A stretch of DNA of 64,000 bases from Acidovorax kalamii (GTDB lineage: Bacteria > Pseudomonadota > Gammaproteobacteria > Burkholderiales > Burkholderiaceae_C): NCBI RefSeq assembly GCF_002245625.1, contig NZ_NOIG01000009.1, forward strand, positions 62,001-126,000, given 5' to 3'. Below the pieces are notes generated by a model. The model did no database searches, was not told the origin of the DNA, and saw nothing but the letters and a program-made list of their open reading frames with translations. How positions within the stretch are numbered: position 1 is the first letter of the stretch; each line of letters starts with the position of its first letter. Made by a program: the position numbers and the translations under genes. Below are positions 8,048 through 17,700 of this stretch, piece after piece.

Positions 8048-9030
8048 ACACCCGCCTCGACCCCACCGCCCTGCTGCCCACCCTGGCCGACATCGAAACC
8101 GCTGCCGAGGTGGTGTACCGCGACTTCGCCGCCACGCCCCAGTACCGCTGGGGCCTGCTCAGCCAGCGGCTGGGCACCGACTGCTGGCTCAAGCACGAGA
8201 ACCACACGCCCGTGGGCGCATTCAAGATTCGCGGCGGCCTGACCTACTTCGACCAGCTCGCCCAGCGCGGTGCCCTGCCCATGGAAGTGATCAGCGCCAC
8301 ACGCGGCAACCACGGCCAGAGCATGGGCTGGGCCGCGCGCCGCCACGGCGTGGCCTGCACCATCGTCGTGCCGCGTGGCAACTCGCTGGAGAAGAACGCG
8401 GCCATGCGCGCTTTAGGCGTCACGCTCATCGAACACGGCGACGACTTCCAGGAAGCGCGCGAACACGCCATCCAGCTCGCGGCCCAGCGCGGCGCCCACA
8501 TGGTGCCCAGCTTTCACCCCGACCTGCTGCGCGGCGTGAGCACGTATTGGTGGGAGTTTTTGCGCGCTGTGCCGCAGCTCGACGTGGTGTATGTGCCCAT
8601 CGGCCAAGGCTCGGGCGCGTGCTCGGCCATTGCGGCCAAACTGGCGCTGCAGCACCCCGTGCGCGTGGTGGGCGTGGTGAGCAGCCATGCCACCACCTAC
8701 GCCGATTCGCTGGCCGCAGGCCATGTGGTCGAGGCGCCCGTCACCACCCAGCTCGCCGACGGCATGGCCTGCCGCGTGGCCGACGCCGAGGCGCTGGCCG
8801 TGATGGCCCCGCACATCGACCACATCGTGCAGGTGAGCGACGCCGAGGTGGCCGACGCCATGCGCGCCCTGTTCACCGACACGCACAACGTGGCCGAAGG
8901 CGCGGGCGCTGCGGCCCTGGCGGCAGCGCTGCAGGAGCGCGACGCCCTGCAGGGCCAGAACGTGGGCCTGGCGTTGACGGGTGGCAACGTGGACGCGCCC
9001 ATGTTTGCAAATACCCTCGCCAAGCACTGA
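8044..9030 (+). CDS. Threonine/serine dehydratase-like PLP enzyme
   Basis: A 328-residue fold-type II PLP enzyme of the serine/threonine dehydratase group. Lys61 in GAFKIRGG is the PLP lysine, SATRGNHGQSMG binds the phosphate-side segment, and IGQGSGACS is the glycine-rich PLP-phosphate loop. It has no C-terminal ACT domain, so it is of the catabolic or racemase-like type. Such enzymes release enamine intermediates that the operon's RidA would hydrolyse. It is the last gene of the operon, followed by a 77-bp gap. Threo-3-hydroxyaspartate ammonia-lyase is an alternative. Confidence 0.85.
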   Translation: MNTRLDPTALLPTLADIETAAEVVYRDFAATPQYRWGLLSQRLGTDCWLKHENHTPVGAFKIRGGLTYFDQLAQRGALPMEVISATRGNHGQSMGWAARRHGVACTIVVPRGNSLEKNAAMRALGVTLIEHGDDFQEAREHAIQLAAQRGAHMVPSFHPDLLRGVSTYWWEFLRAVPQLDVVYVPIGQGSGACSAIAAKLALQHPVRVVGVVSSHATTYADSLAAGHVVEAPVTTQLADGMACRVADAEALAVMAPHIDHIVQVSDAEVADAMRALFTDTHNVAEGAGAAALAAALQERDALQGQNVGLALTGGNVDAPMFANTLAKH

Positions 9031-9107
9031 CAGTCTGCTGGACAATGCCCCTCGCACAGCCGCCGCCACGGCGGCCGTGACATAACAAATCCGTTGAGGG
9101 AGTGTCC

Positions 9108-10928
9108 ATGGCAAGCCAAGCACCGTCCGGCTACCGCTGGGGCCTGCGCGCGGTCATCGCGTTGCAGTGTCTGCTGATTCTCGCGTTCGTCTACCGGGGC
9201 GTGTCCGCCCCCGGCCCCTTCGGCCCCCGGCTGCCCGCCGTGCAGGGCGAGACACTGTGGCTCGAAAGCCACGGCTCGTTCCACCAGTTCGATGCGGCGG
9301 GCAAGCGGCTGCAGCAGATCCCCCTGGCCGCGCTGAAGCTGTCCGACAGCCCGACCAGCCTGCAGTTCACGCAGGAGCAGGTGGCCTGGGTGCACGATGA
9401 CAGCCGCGTGCACCGCTGCGACCTGCGGCAACGCCTGTGCCTGCCCGTGGAGCTGGCCGAGCTGGACAGCCGCCGGGGCTACCGCTGGGTGCGGGTGAGT
9501 GACGACGAATCGGAAATCGTCGTCTCCGACGCCTCCCACCACCGGGTGCTGGTGTACCGGCGCGATGCGATCACGGACCGCTACGCCCTCGCGCGCACCG
9601 AGGCCCAGGGCATGCGCTTTCCCAACCAGACCCTGCAGGTCAAAGACGCGATGTGGGTGGCCAACACCAACCGCCACGAAATCCTGCAGCTGCGCACCGG
9701 CCCGGACGGCAAGACGGTGCGGCAGCAGCACCCCATCGCCCACCCCGACCTGCGGCCCGGGCGCACGTTCCCGTTTGCCATGGCGCAGGACCCGCGCGGG
9801 CAGCTGTGGGTGCTGGTGGCGGGCACCAGCATGCAGAACGCCGACCTGCTGCTCATGAACCCGCAGCTCCAGCCCGACCGCGTGATTCCTCTCGCCGCCA
9901 AACAGGACCCCAACGCCATCACCCTGTTCCAGCAGCACATGCTGCTCACCGACATGAGCAACTTCCTGGTGCGCAGGCTGGACCTGCATGGCCGCGTGCT
10001 GGGGCCCTTTGGTGACGCGGCCTTCCAGGCAGAGCTGGCGACGGCGCGCAACCAAGCCACCTGGTCGCGGCGCATGCCCGCGCTGCTGCTGGGCAGCGTT
10101 GCCGTGCTGATGCTGGTGGCCCTGTGGCTGGCCTGGAAGGCGGGCGAGCTGCGGCAGCTGCGCGGCGCCGCATGGCGGGCCGAGCCCGAGGACAGCCCGC
10201 AGGACGAGACGGCCCCTGCGCCGGTGTTCGCGACCACCACCACTGCCGCCAAGGATGCAGCGGCCGCCGCTTTCGCAGGCGCCACCCTCCCCATCCCGCC
10301 CGGCCGGGTGACCATGGTCAAGGCGCTGCCCGGCAGCACCCGCACGCGGCGGCGCCTGCTGCTGGCCACCAGCGCCCTGGCGCTGTTGGTCATGAGCGCC
10401 CTGCTGTACTGGATATGGCCCATGTTCTACCAGCACGACTGCGCCCCGGGCGCCGCCTGCCCAGCGTGGCTGCCGTATGGCCTGGCAGTGCTGGCCCTGG
10501 TGCCGATGATCCTGCCCATGGTTCTGTGGCGCAGGCTGAAGGCGCTGGAAAACATCCGCATCGGCACCGATGGTCAGCAGGTGCAGGCCCGGGTGGGCAA
10601 CAGGCGCTACCAGGCCCCTGCGCACCAGGTCACCTGCACGCGCCAGCAGCTGCTGATCGGCCTGGGGGTGGTGCCACTGCGCCTCAACGGCGAAGCCCTG
10701 TTTGACGAAGCACTGCTGCGCCGCGACTTCATCCACCGCTTGCCCCAGATGCAAATGCACAACAGCCCCTGGAGCGCCGGGCTGCTGGGCCACTGGTGGA
10801 AAAACGGCGGCTGGCAGGGACGCGCCATCGTGATCGGGTTCGGCGCTCTGTTTGCGCTGCTGGCGTGGTTGCTGGTAGGGCTGCTGGTGCTGCGCGGGCT
10901 GTTCTTCTGGCTGACAACGCTGGTCTGA
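9108..10928 (+). CDS. Large membrane protein with NHL/propeller-like domain
   Basis: A 606-residue protein I cannot assign to a named family. A membrane anchor near residues 13-30 is followed by roughly 300 residues of beta-rich repeats that look like NHL/beta-propeller blades (for example DDESEIVVSDASHHRVLVY). Four or five further membrane segments lie near residues 325-345, 420-445, 460-480 and 565-600. The ATG at 9108 follows GAGGGA at good spacing; a GTG at 9102 is too close to it. It may be an extracytoplasmic sensor or structural protein. It stands alone between the catabolic operon and a phosphatase gene. Confidence 0.7.
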   Translation: MASQAPSGYRWGLRAVIALQCLLILAFVYRGVSAPGPFGPRLPAVQGETLWLESHGSFHQFDAAGKRLQQIPLAALKLSDSPTSLQFTQEQVAWVHDDSRVHRCDLRQRLCLPVELAELDSRRGYRWVRVSDDESEIVVSDASHHRVLVYRRDAITDRYALARTEAQGMRFPNQTLQVKDAMWVANTNRHEILQLRTGPDGKTVRQQHPIAHPDLRPGRTFPFAMAQDPRGQLWVLVAGTSMQNADLLLMNPQLQPDRVIPLAAKQDPNAITLFQQHMLLTDMSNFLVRRLDLHGRVLGPFGDAAFQAELATARNQATWSRRMPALLLGSVAVLMLVALWLAWKAGELRQLRGAAWRAEPEDSPQDETAPAPVFATTTTAAKDAAAAAFAGATLPIPPGRVTMVKALPGSTRTRRRLLLATSALALLVMSALLYWIWPMFYQHDCAPGAACPAWLPYGLAVLALVPMILPMVLWRRLKALENIRIGTDGQQVQARVGNRRYQAPAHQVTCTRQQLLIGLGVVPLRLNGEALFDEALLRRDFIHRLPQMQMHNSPWSAGLLGHWWKNGGWQGRAIVIGFGALFALLAWLLVGLLVLRGLFFWLTTLV

Positions 10929-10970
10929 GCCAAACACCGCCCCGCTGCTGCAACGCAGCATCACCAACTC

Positions 10971-11023
10971 TCAAATTGATAGCACCGGTCGCACTAGCGA
11001 CAAGCGCGCTGCGCCGGGTTGAT
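10971..11023 (+). repeat. R1 repeat copy B
   Basis: AAATTGATAGC, CGCACTAGCGA, AAGCGC and the GCC...TTGAT end align with R1 in + orientation. It fills the gap between the membrane-protein gene and the phosphatase gene. The 3' half is more diverged than in other copies. Confidence 0.6.
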
Positions 11024-11036
11024 CACAATCCGGCGC

Positions 11037-11708
11037 ATGGGAACCCTCTACCTCGTGCGCCATGGCCAGGCCTCGTTTGGCGCAGAAAACTACGACCAGC
11101 TCAGCCCCGTCGGCCACCAGCAGGCGGTGCGGCTGGGCCAGTTCTGGCGCGAACGCGGCCAGCGCTTTGACGCCGTGATCACCGGCACGCTGCAGCGCCA
11201 TGTGCAGACGTTGGACGGCATCGTGGAAGGCCTGGGCGCGGCCCCCGAGGCGCTGCGCCTGCCCGGCCTCAACGAGTACGACAGCCACGCGCTGATTGCC
11301 GCCATCCACCCCCAGCCGCTGGGCCCCGCCGACACACCCGAGCGCTACCGCGCGCACTTCCGCATCCTGTGCGACGCGCTGGCGCAGTGGATGGCCGGTG
11401 TCATCAGCCCCCAGGGCATGCCCAGCTGGAACGATTTTTCCGCCGGTGTGCGCAGCGCGCTCGACCATGTGCGCCACCACCACGCAGGCCAGAACGTGTT
11501 GCTGGTGAGCAGCGGCGGCCCCATCTCCACGGCAGTAGGCGAGGTGCTGGGCACCGCGCCCGAGGTGACGATTGCGCTGAACATGCGCATTCGCAACAGC
11601 GCGGTGACGGAGTTCTCGATTTCGCCCAAGCGCCTGATGCTGCAGACCTTCAACACGCTGCCGCACCTGAACGAGGTGGAGCATGCGGACTGGGTGACAC
11701 ACGCCTGA
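11037..11708 (+). CDS. Histidine phosphatase family protein
   Basis: A 223-residue phosphoglycerate-mutase-like phosphatase. LYLVRHGQASFG at residues 4-15 contains the catalytic RHG motif with the phospho-accepting histidine, and a second histidine-rich region, LDHVRHHHAGQNVLLVSSGG, lies in the C-terminal half. SSGGP replaces the usual SHGG, so the canonical second catalytic His may be absent or shifted. The substrate is not predictable. The start follows R1 copy B and lacks a strong Shine-Dalgarno. Confidence 0.82.
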   Translation: MGTLYLVRHGQASFGAENYDQLSPVGHQQAVRLGQFWRERGQRFDAVITGTLQRHVQTLDGIVEGLGAAPEALRLPGLNEYDSHALIAAIHPQPLGPADTPERYRAHFRILCDALAQWMAGVISPQGMPSWNDFSAGVRSALDHVRHHHAGQNVLLVSSGGPISTAVGEVLGTAPEVTIALNMRIRNSAVTEFSISPKRLMLQTFNTLPHLNEVEHADWVTHA

Positions 11709-11714
11709 AAATTT

Positions 11715-11774
11715 GAGATTTTTTGGCCGTTACCGCACTATGGACAAGCCTTTATAGCTATATTTTTTTATAGC
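11715..11774 (-). repeat. R1 repeat copy C
   Basis: On the minus strand this reads TGCTATAAAAAAATATAGC, then GGCTTGTCCA, GCGG and GGCCAAAAAATC. The hairpin at its 5' end is one of the clearest of the set. Its 3' end begins about 7 bases after the phosphatase stop codon. Confidence 0.7.
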
Positions 11775-11891
11775 AAATCAGTCATTCACTGTGCAGCCGC
11801 CGCCCGAACGCGCGGCCGCCGATGCCGTGGCGGCGGTGGCATCACACCATCGTGCGCTATGGTGGGTGTTTTAGCCGCTCGCTGCCACCCC

Positions 11892-12416
11892 ATGCGCTTC
11901 ACCACCCCACCCGTTCTCGCCCTGCTGGCAGTCCTCTGGATGCCCATTCCCGCACTCGCGCAGGACGAGCCTCCGTCCAAGGCTGGGCAGAACCTCCTCT
12001 GGAAAGGCATGGACGCAGTGCTGGCAGGGTGCGTCGGCGCCCGCCCCGCCCCGCAGCAGTGCCCGGCCGGGCGCGTTGCCAAGGCATCCAGGCCCCAGAC
12101 AATGGAGCGCTCCGATGGCAGCGGCAAGATCACCCTGCAGGCGGTGGAGTACCCGGGCCTGTCCATGTCGCTGCGCAACCGGCAGGTGGTGGGGCTGGAG
12201 ATCACCCAGGCGTCGTGGCCCGTGCCCCACGATTTGCGCGTGGGCACGGCCGCATCCAGGGTGCGCCAGGTGTTGGGCGCCCCCACGATGGAGGGCCCGG
12301 GGCCGGACGGGGTCCAGGGGCTGTCGTACTGCGAGAAGGAAAATTGCGTGCAGTTTCTGGTGCACGTCCCTACCGGGACAATCCGCCGGGTCCGGTGGAG
12401 CTTCTACTACGACTGA
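11892..12416 (+). CDS. Hypothetical secreted protein
   Basis: A 174-residue protein with a signal peptide: MRF, a hydrophobic core ending in PIPALA, and probable cleavage before QDEPPSK. The mature part has two cysteine pairs (GCVG and QQCPA; YCEKENCVQF) that may form disulfides. A GTAASRVRQVLGAP stretch resembles SmpA/BamE-like or DUF-type lipocalin-fold domains, where such a block marks the helical part. No reliable family name. It stands alone, downstream of R1 copy C. Confidence 0.65.
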   Translation: MRFTTPPVLALLAVLWMPIPALAQDEPPSKAGQNLLWKGMDAVLAGCVGARPAPQQCPAGRVAKASRPQTMERSDGSGKITLQAVEYPGLSMSLRNRQVVGLEITQASWPVPHDLRVGTAASRVRQVLGAPTMEGPGPDGVQGLSYCEKENCVQFLVHVPTGTIRRVRWSFYYD

Positions 12417-12477
12417 CAGCAGCTGACCGCCACTGACAGGACGGTGGCCACCGGCACCGCTGCCAAGCGCGAACGGC

Positions 12478-13341
12478 TCAGCGCAGCGGATGCTCGTGCA
12501 AGGTGCTGAGCGGCAGCGCCTGCAACTCGTGCAGCAGCGCCACCAGTTGCTGCGCTGCGGCCTGCACTACCGCCTGACCTTTCTCTGCCGTGGCGGCGGC
12601 GGCATCGCCCACGGCACCAGCCGGGTGGTAGTCCTGCATCTGCCAGCCCAGCTTGGCGGTCTTGCCGTTGCCCAGGATGGCGTAGCGCTCGGCGCGGTCC
12701 TGCGAGGCGGAGCGGAAGTTCTGCGCATGCGCCATGTGCACCGTGGCGGGCGCGAGGTGCAGCATCATGGATGTCTCGATCTCGCCCGCGTGGATGCCAA
12801 AGCGGTGCTCCTGCGCGCTGAACTGCCCCGCCACCGCGTCGGGCAGCGGCAGGCTGAACCAGCTGGCGCTGTAGACGATAAGGTCGCAGCGCGTGCGCAG
12901 CTCGCGCGCCACGATGTCCATCACGCTCACCTGGCCACCGTGGCCGTTGAACAGCAGCAGCTTCTTGACGCCTGCACGGGCCACAGATTCGCCGATCTCG
13001 GTCCACAGCGCGATCACCGTGGCGGGCGACAGCGTGAGCGTGCCGGGGAAACGGATGTGCTCCGGGCTCAGACCCACGTTCTGCGGGGGCAGGAACAACA
13101 CAGGCAAATCGGCGGGCAGCTGCGGCAGCGCGGCGTCGATCACGCCCTGCAGCAGCGTCGCATCCACCGACAACGGCAGGTGCGGGCCATGCTGCTCAAC
13201 GGCCGCCACGGGCAGCACGGCCACCACCTGTTCGGCCTGGCCCGCGCCTTGCAGCGCGGCAAAGTCGCGGGTGGAGAGGTCGGCCCAGAAGCGCGATGGC
13301 AAGGTGGGGCAGGCGGGTGGGGGCGCAATGGCAGCGGTCAT
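12478..13341 (-). CDS. Creatininase family protein
   Basis: A 287-residue protein of the creatininase/MftE/FAPy-deformylase family of amidohydrolases. VAAVEQHGPHLPLSVDA supplies the metal-binding Glu/His/Asp ligands, and NGHGGQ and GEIETSMML supply the rest. Function is substrate-dependent: creatinine amidohydrolase, formamidopyrimidine deformylase or mycofactocin peptidase. No mycofactocin or creatine genes are nearby. The ATG at 13341 is chosen; a longer frame adds a cysteine-rich tail with no family support. It is convergent with the upstream secreted-protein gene. Confidence 0.85.
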   Translation of the reverse strand: MTAAIAPPPACPTLPSRFWADLSTRDFAALQGAGQAEQVVAVLPVAAVEQHGPHLPLSVDATLLQGVIDAALPQLPADLPVLFLPPQNVGLSPEHIRFPGTLTLSPATVIALWTEIGESVARAGVKKLLLFNGHGGQVSVMDIVARELRTRCDLIVYSASWFSLPLPDAVAGQFSAQEHRFGIHAGEIETSMMLHLAPATVHMAHAQNFRSASQDRAERYAILGNGKTAKLGWQMQDYHPAGAVGDAAAATAEKGQAVVQAAAQQLVALLHELQALPLSTLHEHPLR

Positions 13342-13383
13342 GGCGTGATGGTAGTCGCAGCAGGCCGCACCACCCAGGGGCAC

Positions 13384-13743
13384 CTAACGCAGGACTGTAT
13401 TGACCAGCCAATAAAACACATGCCCGGCGCCCATCAGCGACATCAGTGCGAAAGCCAGATCGCTGGCACGGGTCCCGAGGCCACGGCGGCGCTGCCACAC
13501 GCGCACCACCAGCGCCACCAACCAGCCCACGGTGGCAAACACGGCCCACAGCATCCACATCAGCCCCACGCCGATGCAGCCGAAGCTCTCGCAATGCAGC
13601 GTGAAGCTGTAGTACGACAGTGCCACCAGCAGCGCGCACAGGCCCAGCAGCAACACGTTGAACAGGCGCGATGCCCAGACCGCCGCGCGCGAGATCGGTG
13701 CCGGAGATGGCAACAACGAAGATGAAGGCAAAGGCGTATCCAT
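13384..13743 (-). CDS. Small hypothetical membrane protein
   Basis: A 119-residue protein with three hydrophobic segments, near residues 25-45, 55-80 and 95-115, and a Cys pair in CESFGCIG between helices 1 and 2 that could form a periplasmic disulfide. No family recognised. It is divergent from the alaX-like gene and lies upstream of the creatininase gene on the same strand with a 42-bp gap. Confidence 0.6.
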   Translation of the reverse strand: MDTPLPSSSLLPSPAPISRAAVWASRLFNVLLLGLCALLVALSYYSFTLHCESFGCIGVGLMWMLWAVFATVGWLVALVVRVWQRRRGLGTRASDLAFALMSLMGAGHVFYWLVNTVLR

Positions 13744-13852
13744 GGCAAGCCGTGGGCAGAGTGGTGCGGGATGGGGCGGCAGGCCCCCTGCAGTCCAGCA
13801 TAGCGTCCGCCGCTGCCCCACGTGCTGCCGTCCATCCCGCTACCATCACCGC

Positions 13853-14605
13853 ATGACCCACGACCTCTTCCGCCAAGACGCCTACCTGCGCGAATGCAGC
13901 GCCCACATCACTGCCACCGCCGATGCCGGCATCGTGCTGGACCAGACCGTGTTCTACCCCCTGGGCGGCGGCCAGGCGGGCGACAGCGGCGTGCTGGTGC
14001 TGGCTGACGGCACGCAGATCACCATTGCCGACACCCGCAAGGGCAAGGACGCCGACGGCAACCCCACCAGCGATATCGTGCACATCCCAGCCCCCGGGCA
14101 AGAAGACCGCGTGGCGCAGCTCACGCCCGGCACCACCGTCACGGCCTGCATCGACTGGGAGCGCCGCCACCGCATGATGCGCCTGCACACCACCAGCCAC
14201 CTGCTGTGCCACGTGGTGCCTCAGCTGGTCAACGGCTGCTCCATCACGCCCGACTACGCGCGGCTGGACTTTGCCATGACCGACCCGCTGGACAAGGAGC
14301 AACTGACCGCCGCCATCGCCACCCTGGTGGCCGCCGCGCACCCGCTCACCGTGGCCTCGATCAGCGACGAAGAACTGGACGCGAACCCCGCGCTGGTCAA
14401 AAGCATGAGCGTGCAGCCCCCGCGCGGCACCGGGCGCATCCGCACCATCCGCATCGGCGGTGACGGCGACGCGCCACTGATCGACCTGCAGCCCTGTGGT
14501 GGCACGCATGTGGCCAATACGTCGGAGATTGGCGGTATCGTCGTCACAAAGATCGAGAAAAAAAGCGCCACCACCCGCAGGGTGGTGCTCGGCTTCGCCC
14601 CGTGA
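13853..14605 (+). CDS. Alanyl-tRNA editing protein, AlaX type
   Basis: A 250-residue stand-alone editing domain related to the C-terminal half of AlaRS. HTTSHLLCHVV carries the HxxxH zinc ligands and PCGGTHV the CxxxH ligands. The N-terminal FYPLGGGQAGDSG is the AlaX glycine-rich motif. It hydrolyses mischarged Ser- or Gly-tRNA(Ala) in trans. The length and motif order fit the AlaX-L/M group. It is monocistronic by spacing. Confidence 0.88.
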   Translation: MTHDLFRQDAYLRECSAHITATADAGIVLDQTVFYPLGGGQAGDSGVLVLADGTQITIADTRKGKDADGNPTSDIVHIPAPGQEDRVAQLTPGTTVTACIDWERRHRMMRLHTTSHLLCHVVPQLVNGCSITPDYARLDFAMTDPLDKEQLTAAIATLVAAAHPLTVASISDEELDANPALVKSMSVQPPRGTGRIRTIRIGGDGDAPLIDLQPCGGTHVANTSEIGGIVVTKIEKKSATTRRVVLGFAP

Positions 14606-14779
14606 GCGCAGCGCAAAGCGCCGCACCTCACTGTCAACAATCTTGAACCACCGTCCCCCACCTGTTGCAATGGCTTACCTCGACTGACGCACAACGGGGA
14701 CAATAGCGGCTCGCGCGCGACCCCTCTGGTTTTTCGCCAGCCCTCCCGGGGCCGCAGCGCCCACCCCTTGCCTGCCGCC

Positions 14780-17700
14780 ATGCCGATCTCCCTGCGCTCC
14801 GTCTCTTTCGCCTCCCTGCGCCAGCACCGCTGGTTCCGTCCTGCTGCCCGCGCCCTGGCAGGCTTGATCGGTTTGTGGCTGCTCACCTGGCTCGCTCTCC
14901 CGCCGCTGCTCAAGGGCCCGCTGGAGCGCATCGCGTCCGAGCAACTGGGCCGCACCGTGACCGTGGGCGGCATCGACTTCCAGCCCTGGAGCCTGGAATT
15001 TGCCCTGCGCGACGTGGCCGTGGCGAGTGCCAACGGCTCCCCCCCGCAGCTCACCATTGGTCGCATCTACGCCGATGGCGAGCTGCAGTCGCTGCTGCGC
15101 CTGGCGCCCGTGGTGGACGCCTTCACCATCGACAACCCCGTGCTGCGCATCACCCACCTGGGCGACGGCCGCTACGACGTGGACGACATCATCGCCAAGG
15201 TCACCGCGCCCAAGAGTGAACCCGAGCCCGACCAAGGCCCTGCACGCCTGGCGCTGTACAACCTGGCGCTCACGGGCGGCAGCATCGACTTCATCGACAA
15301 CACCGTCAGCGAGACCCACGAGGTGCGCGCGCTGGCGCTGAAAGTGCCGTTCATCAGCACCCTGCCTTCGCAGCGCGAGGTGAAGGTCGAGCCCCACCTG
15401 GCGTTCACGCTCGACGGCAGCCGGTTTGATTCCTCGGCCGAGGGCACACCGTTCGCGCAGACCGGCAAAACCGACGCGCAGATCCGGCTGGATGGCCTGA
15501 ACCTTGCGCCCTACCTGGGCTACCTGCCCGCCAATTTGCCTGTCAAGGTGTTGGGCGCCACGCTGGATGCAGATGTGAAAGTCGCCTTTGAGCAGCACCC
15601 GCGCATGGCCGTGAAGCTGACCGGCACCGTGCAGGCCAGCGGGGTGCACATTGCCGACCGCCAGGGCGCCGACCTGCTGAGCTACGAGCGCCTGAAGATC
15701 GATATGGCCGATGTGCGCCCGCTGGAGCAGATCGTGCGCCTGCAGCATGTGGAGCTGACAGCGCCGGTGGTCACGGCAACACGCGATGCGGCAGGCCAGA
15801 TCAACTTGGCGCAACTGGCGGCGCCTGCGCAGCCTTCAACGCCCGCTAAGGGCAAGACCACCGCACCTGCAGCGCCAGCATCTGCCGACGCGGCATCTTC
15901 GCCACTGGCCAGCGCCAGCACAGCCTCCGCCCCTGCGTCCTCCGCCTCCACAGGCAAGGCCAAGGCAACCGCCCCTGCCTGGGCGGTCGAAGTCGCCACC
16001 GCCGCCGTGCGCGGCGGCACCCTGCGCTGGGCCGACGCCACCACGCGCCCCGCTGCTGCCCTGCAGGCCACCGAATTTGCACTGGAGGCCGCCGACATCG
16101 CCCTGCCCTTTGCCAAAGACAACGCCAAGCCGTTCACCTTCAAGGGCGGGCTCCAACTGCAGGGCAGCACGCTCAGCTTCACCGGCGAAGCCACGGACCA
16201 GAAAGCCCAGGTCAACACCACCCTGAACGCCCTGGCCCTGCAACTGGCGGCGCCCTACCTGGCCCAGACGCTGGAGCCCACGGTGACCGGCCAGCTCAGT
16301 GGCGATGTGGGCGTGCTGTGGCAAGCCCCCACCGCAGCGGCCGCCCAGGCAGGCGCCACGGGCGTCACCCTCAAGGCAGGCCCCCTGGCGCTGGAGCAGC
16401 TCGCCGTCAAGCAGGGCAAGACCACCTTGGCCAGCCTGGGCAAGCTGGAGATTGCAGGTGCCGAAGTGCCCCTGGACGCGCGCAGCGCCACGCTGGAGCG
16501 CCTGGCCATCAGCCAGCCGCAACTGGCGGTGGAGCGCGGCGCGGATGGCCGCTGGATGTTTGAACGCTGGCTGAAGGTGCCCCCCGCTGCGCAAGGCGGC
16601 ACAACGGCAACGGGGGCAACAGCGGATGCAGCCCCCGCCAGCAACGCCGCACCCTGGAAGCTGCGCGTGGCCGATTTCTCGGTGCAGGGCGGCACGGTCT
16701 CGCTGGCCGACAACGCCCAGCCGCGCCCCGTGGCGCTGGACGTGACAGCCCTGGGCATCACCGCCCGCAACCTGGCCAGCGACGGCAGCAAGCCCGAGGC
16801 CTTGACGCTCACCGCCCGCGCCGCTGCACCGGGCAAGGGCGGCAACAAAGCTACGCCCGGCAAGATCGACTACCAGGGCACGCTGGCCCTGCAACCGCTG
16901 GCCGCCCAGGGCCAGCTGGAGGCCACGCGCCTGCCACTGCACGCGCTGGACGGCTACCTGGCAAGCCAGCTGTCGGTGGAGCTGCTGCGCGCCAACGTGG
17001 GCTACCGGGGCCAGGTGGCACTGGCGCAGTCCGACAAGGGCGTCAGCCTGCGCCTGGCGGGCGATGCCGTGGTCGAAGACCTGCAGGCCAACAGCACGGC
17101 CGCCTTCACGCCCAAGACCGAGGCGCAGGTGGGCGAGGAACTGCTGGCCTGGAAGAGCCTGAACCTGCGCGGCCTGGCCGTGGCCACCGCCCCCGGCACC
17201 GCGCCGCGCGTGGAGGTGAAGGAAACCAGCCTGGTGGACTTTTTTGCGCGCGTCACCGTGAACGAGGTGGGCCGCATCAACCTGAGCGACATCGCTAAAA
17301 CGCCTGAAGAAGCACGCGCCGCCAATGCGGCCAGTGCGTCGGCCAATACCAGCAGCGCCGCCGCCGCTGCATCCCCCCAGGCAGCGGCAAGCGCTGCGCC
17401 TGCAGCGCCAGCCGCCACTGCCCCGGCCTCCGCCGCCATCGCCCAGGCCAACCCGCTCGCCCCCGTGGTGCAGTTCGGCCCTGTGAGCCTGGTCAATGGC
17501 CGGGTGGCGTTTTCGGACTTTTTCATCAAGCCCAATTACGCAGCCAACCTCTCGGAGCTGACCGGCAAGCTCAGCGCGTTCTCGTCGCAGGCGCCCGGTG
17601 GCGATCCCGTGCTGGCCGACCTGGAACTGCGCGGTCGCGCCGAAGGCTCGGCCTCGCTCGAAATCACCGGCAAGCTCAACCCCCTGGCACAGCCCCTGGC

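Noticed and set aside
9062..9075. GCCGCC-AC-GGCGGC palindrome after the dehydratase-like gene
   Set aside because: No T-run follows and such GC palindromes are common by chance in this genome.
8697..10967. Long antisense open frame opposite the threonine dehydratase-like gene and membrane-protein gene
   Set aside because: It is a high-GC shadow: its composition is rich in Arg, Gly, His and Gln without domains, and the plus-strand genes explain the same bases.
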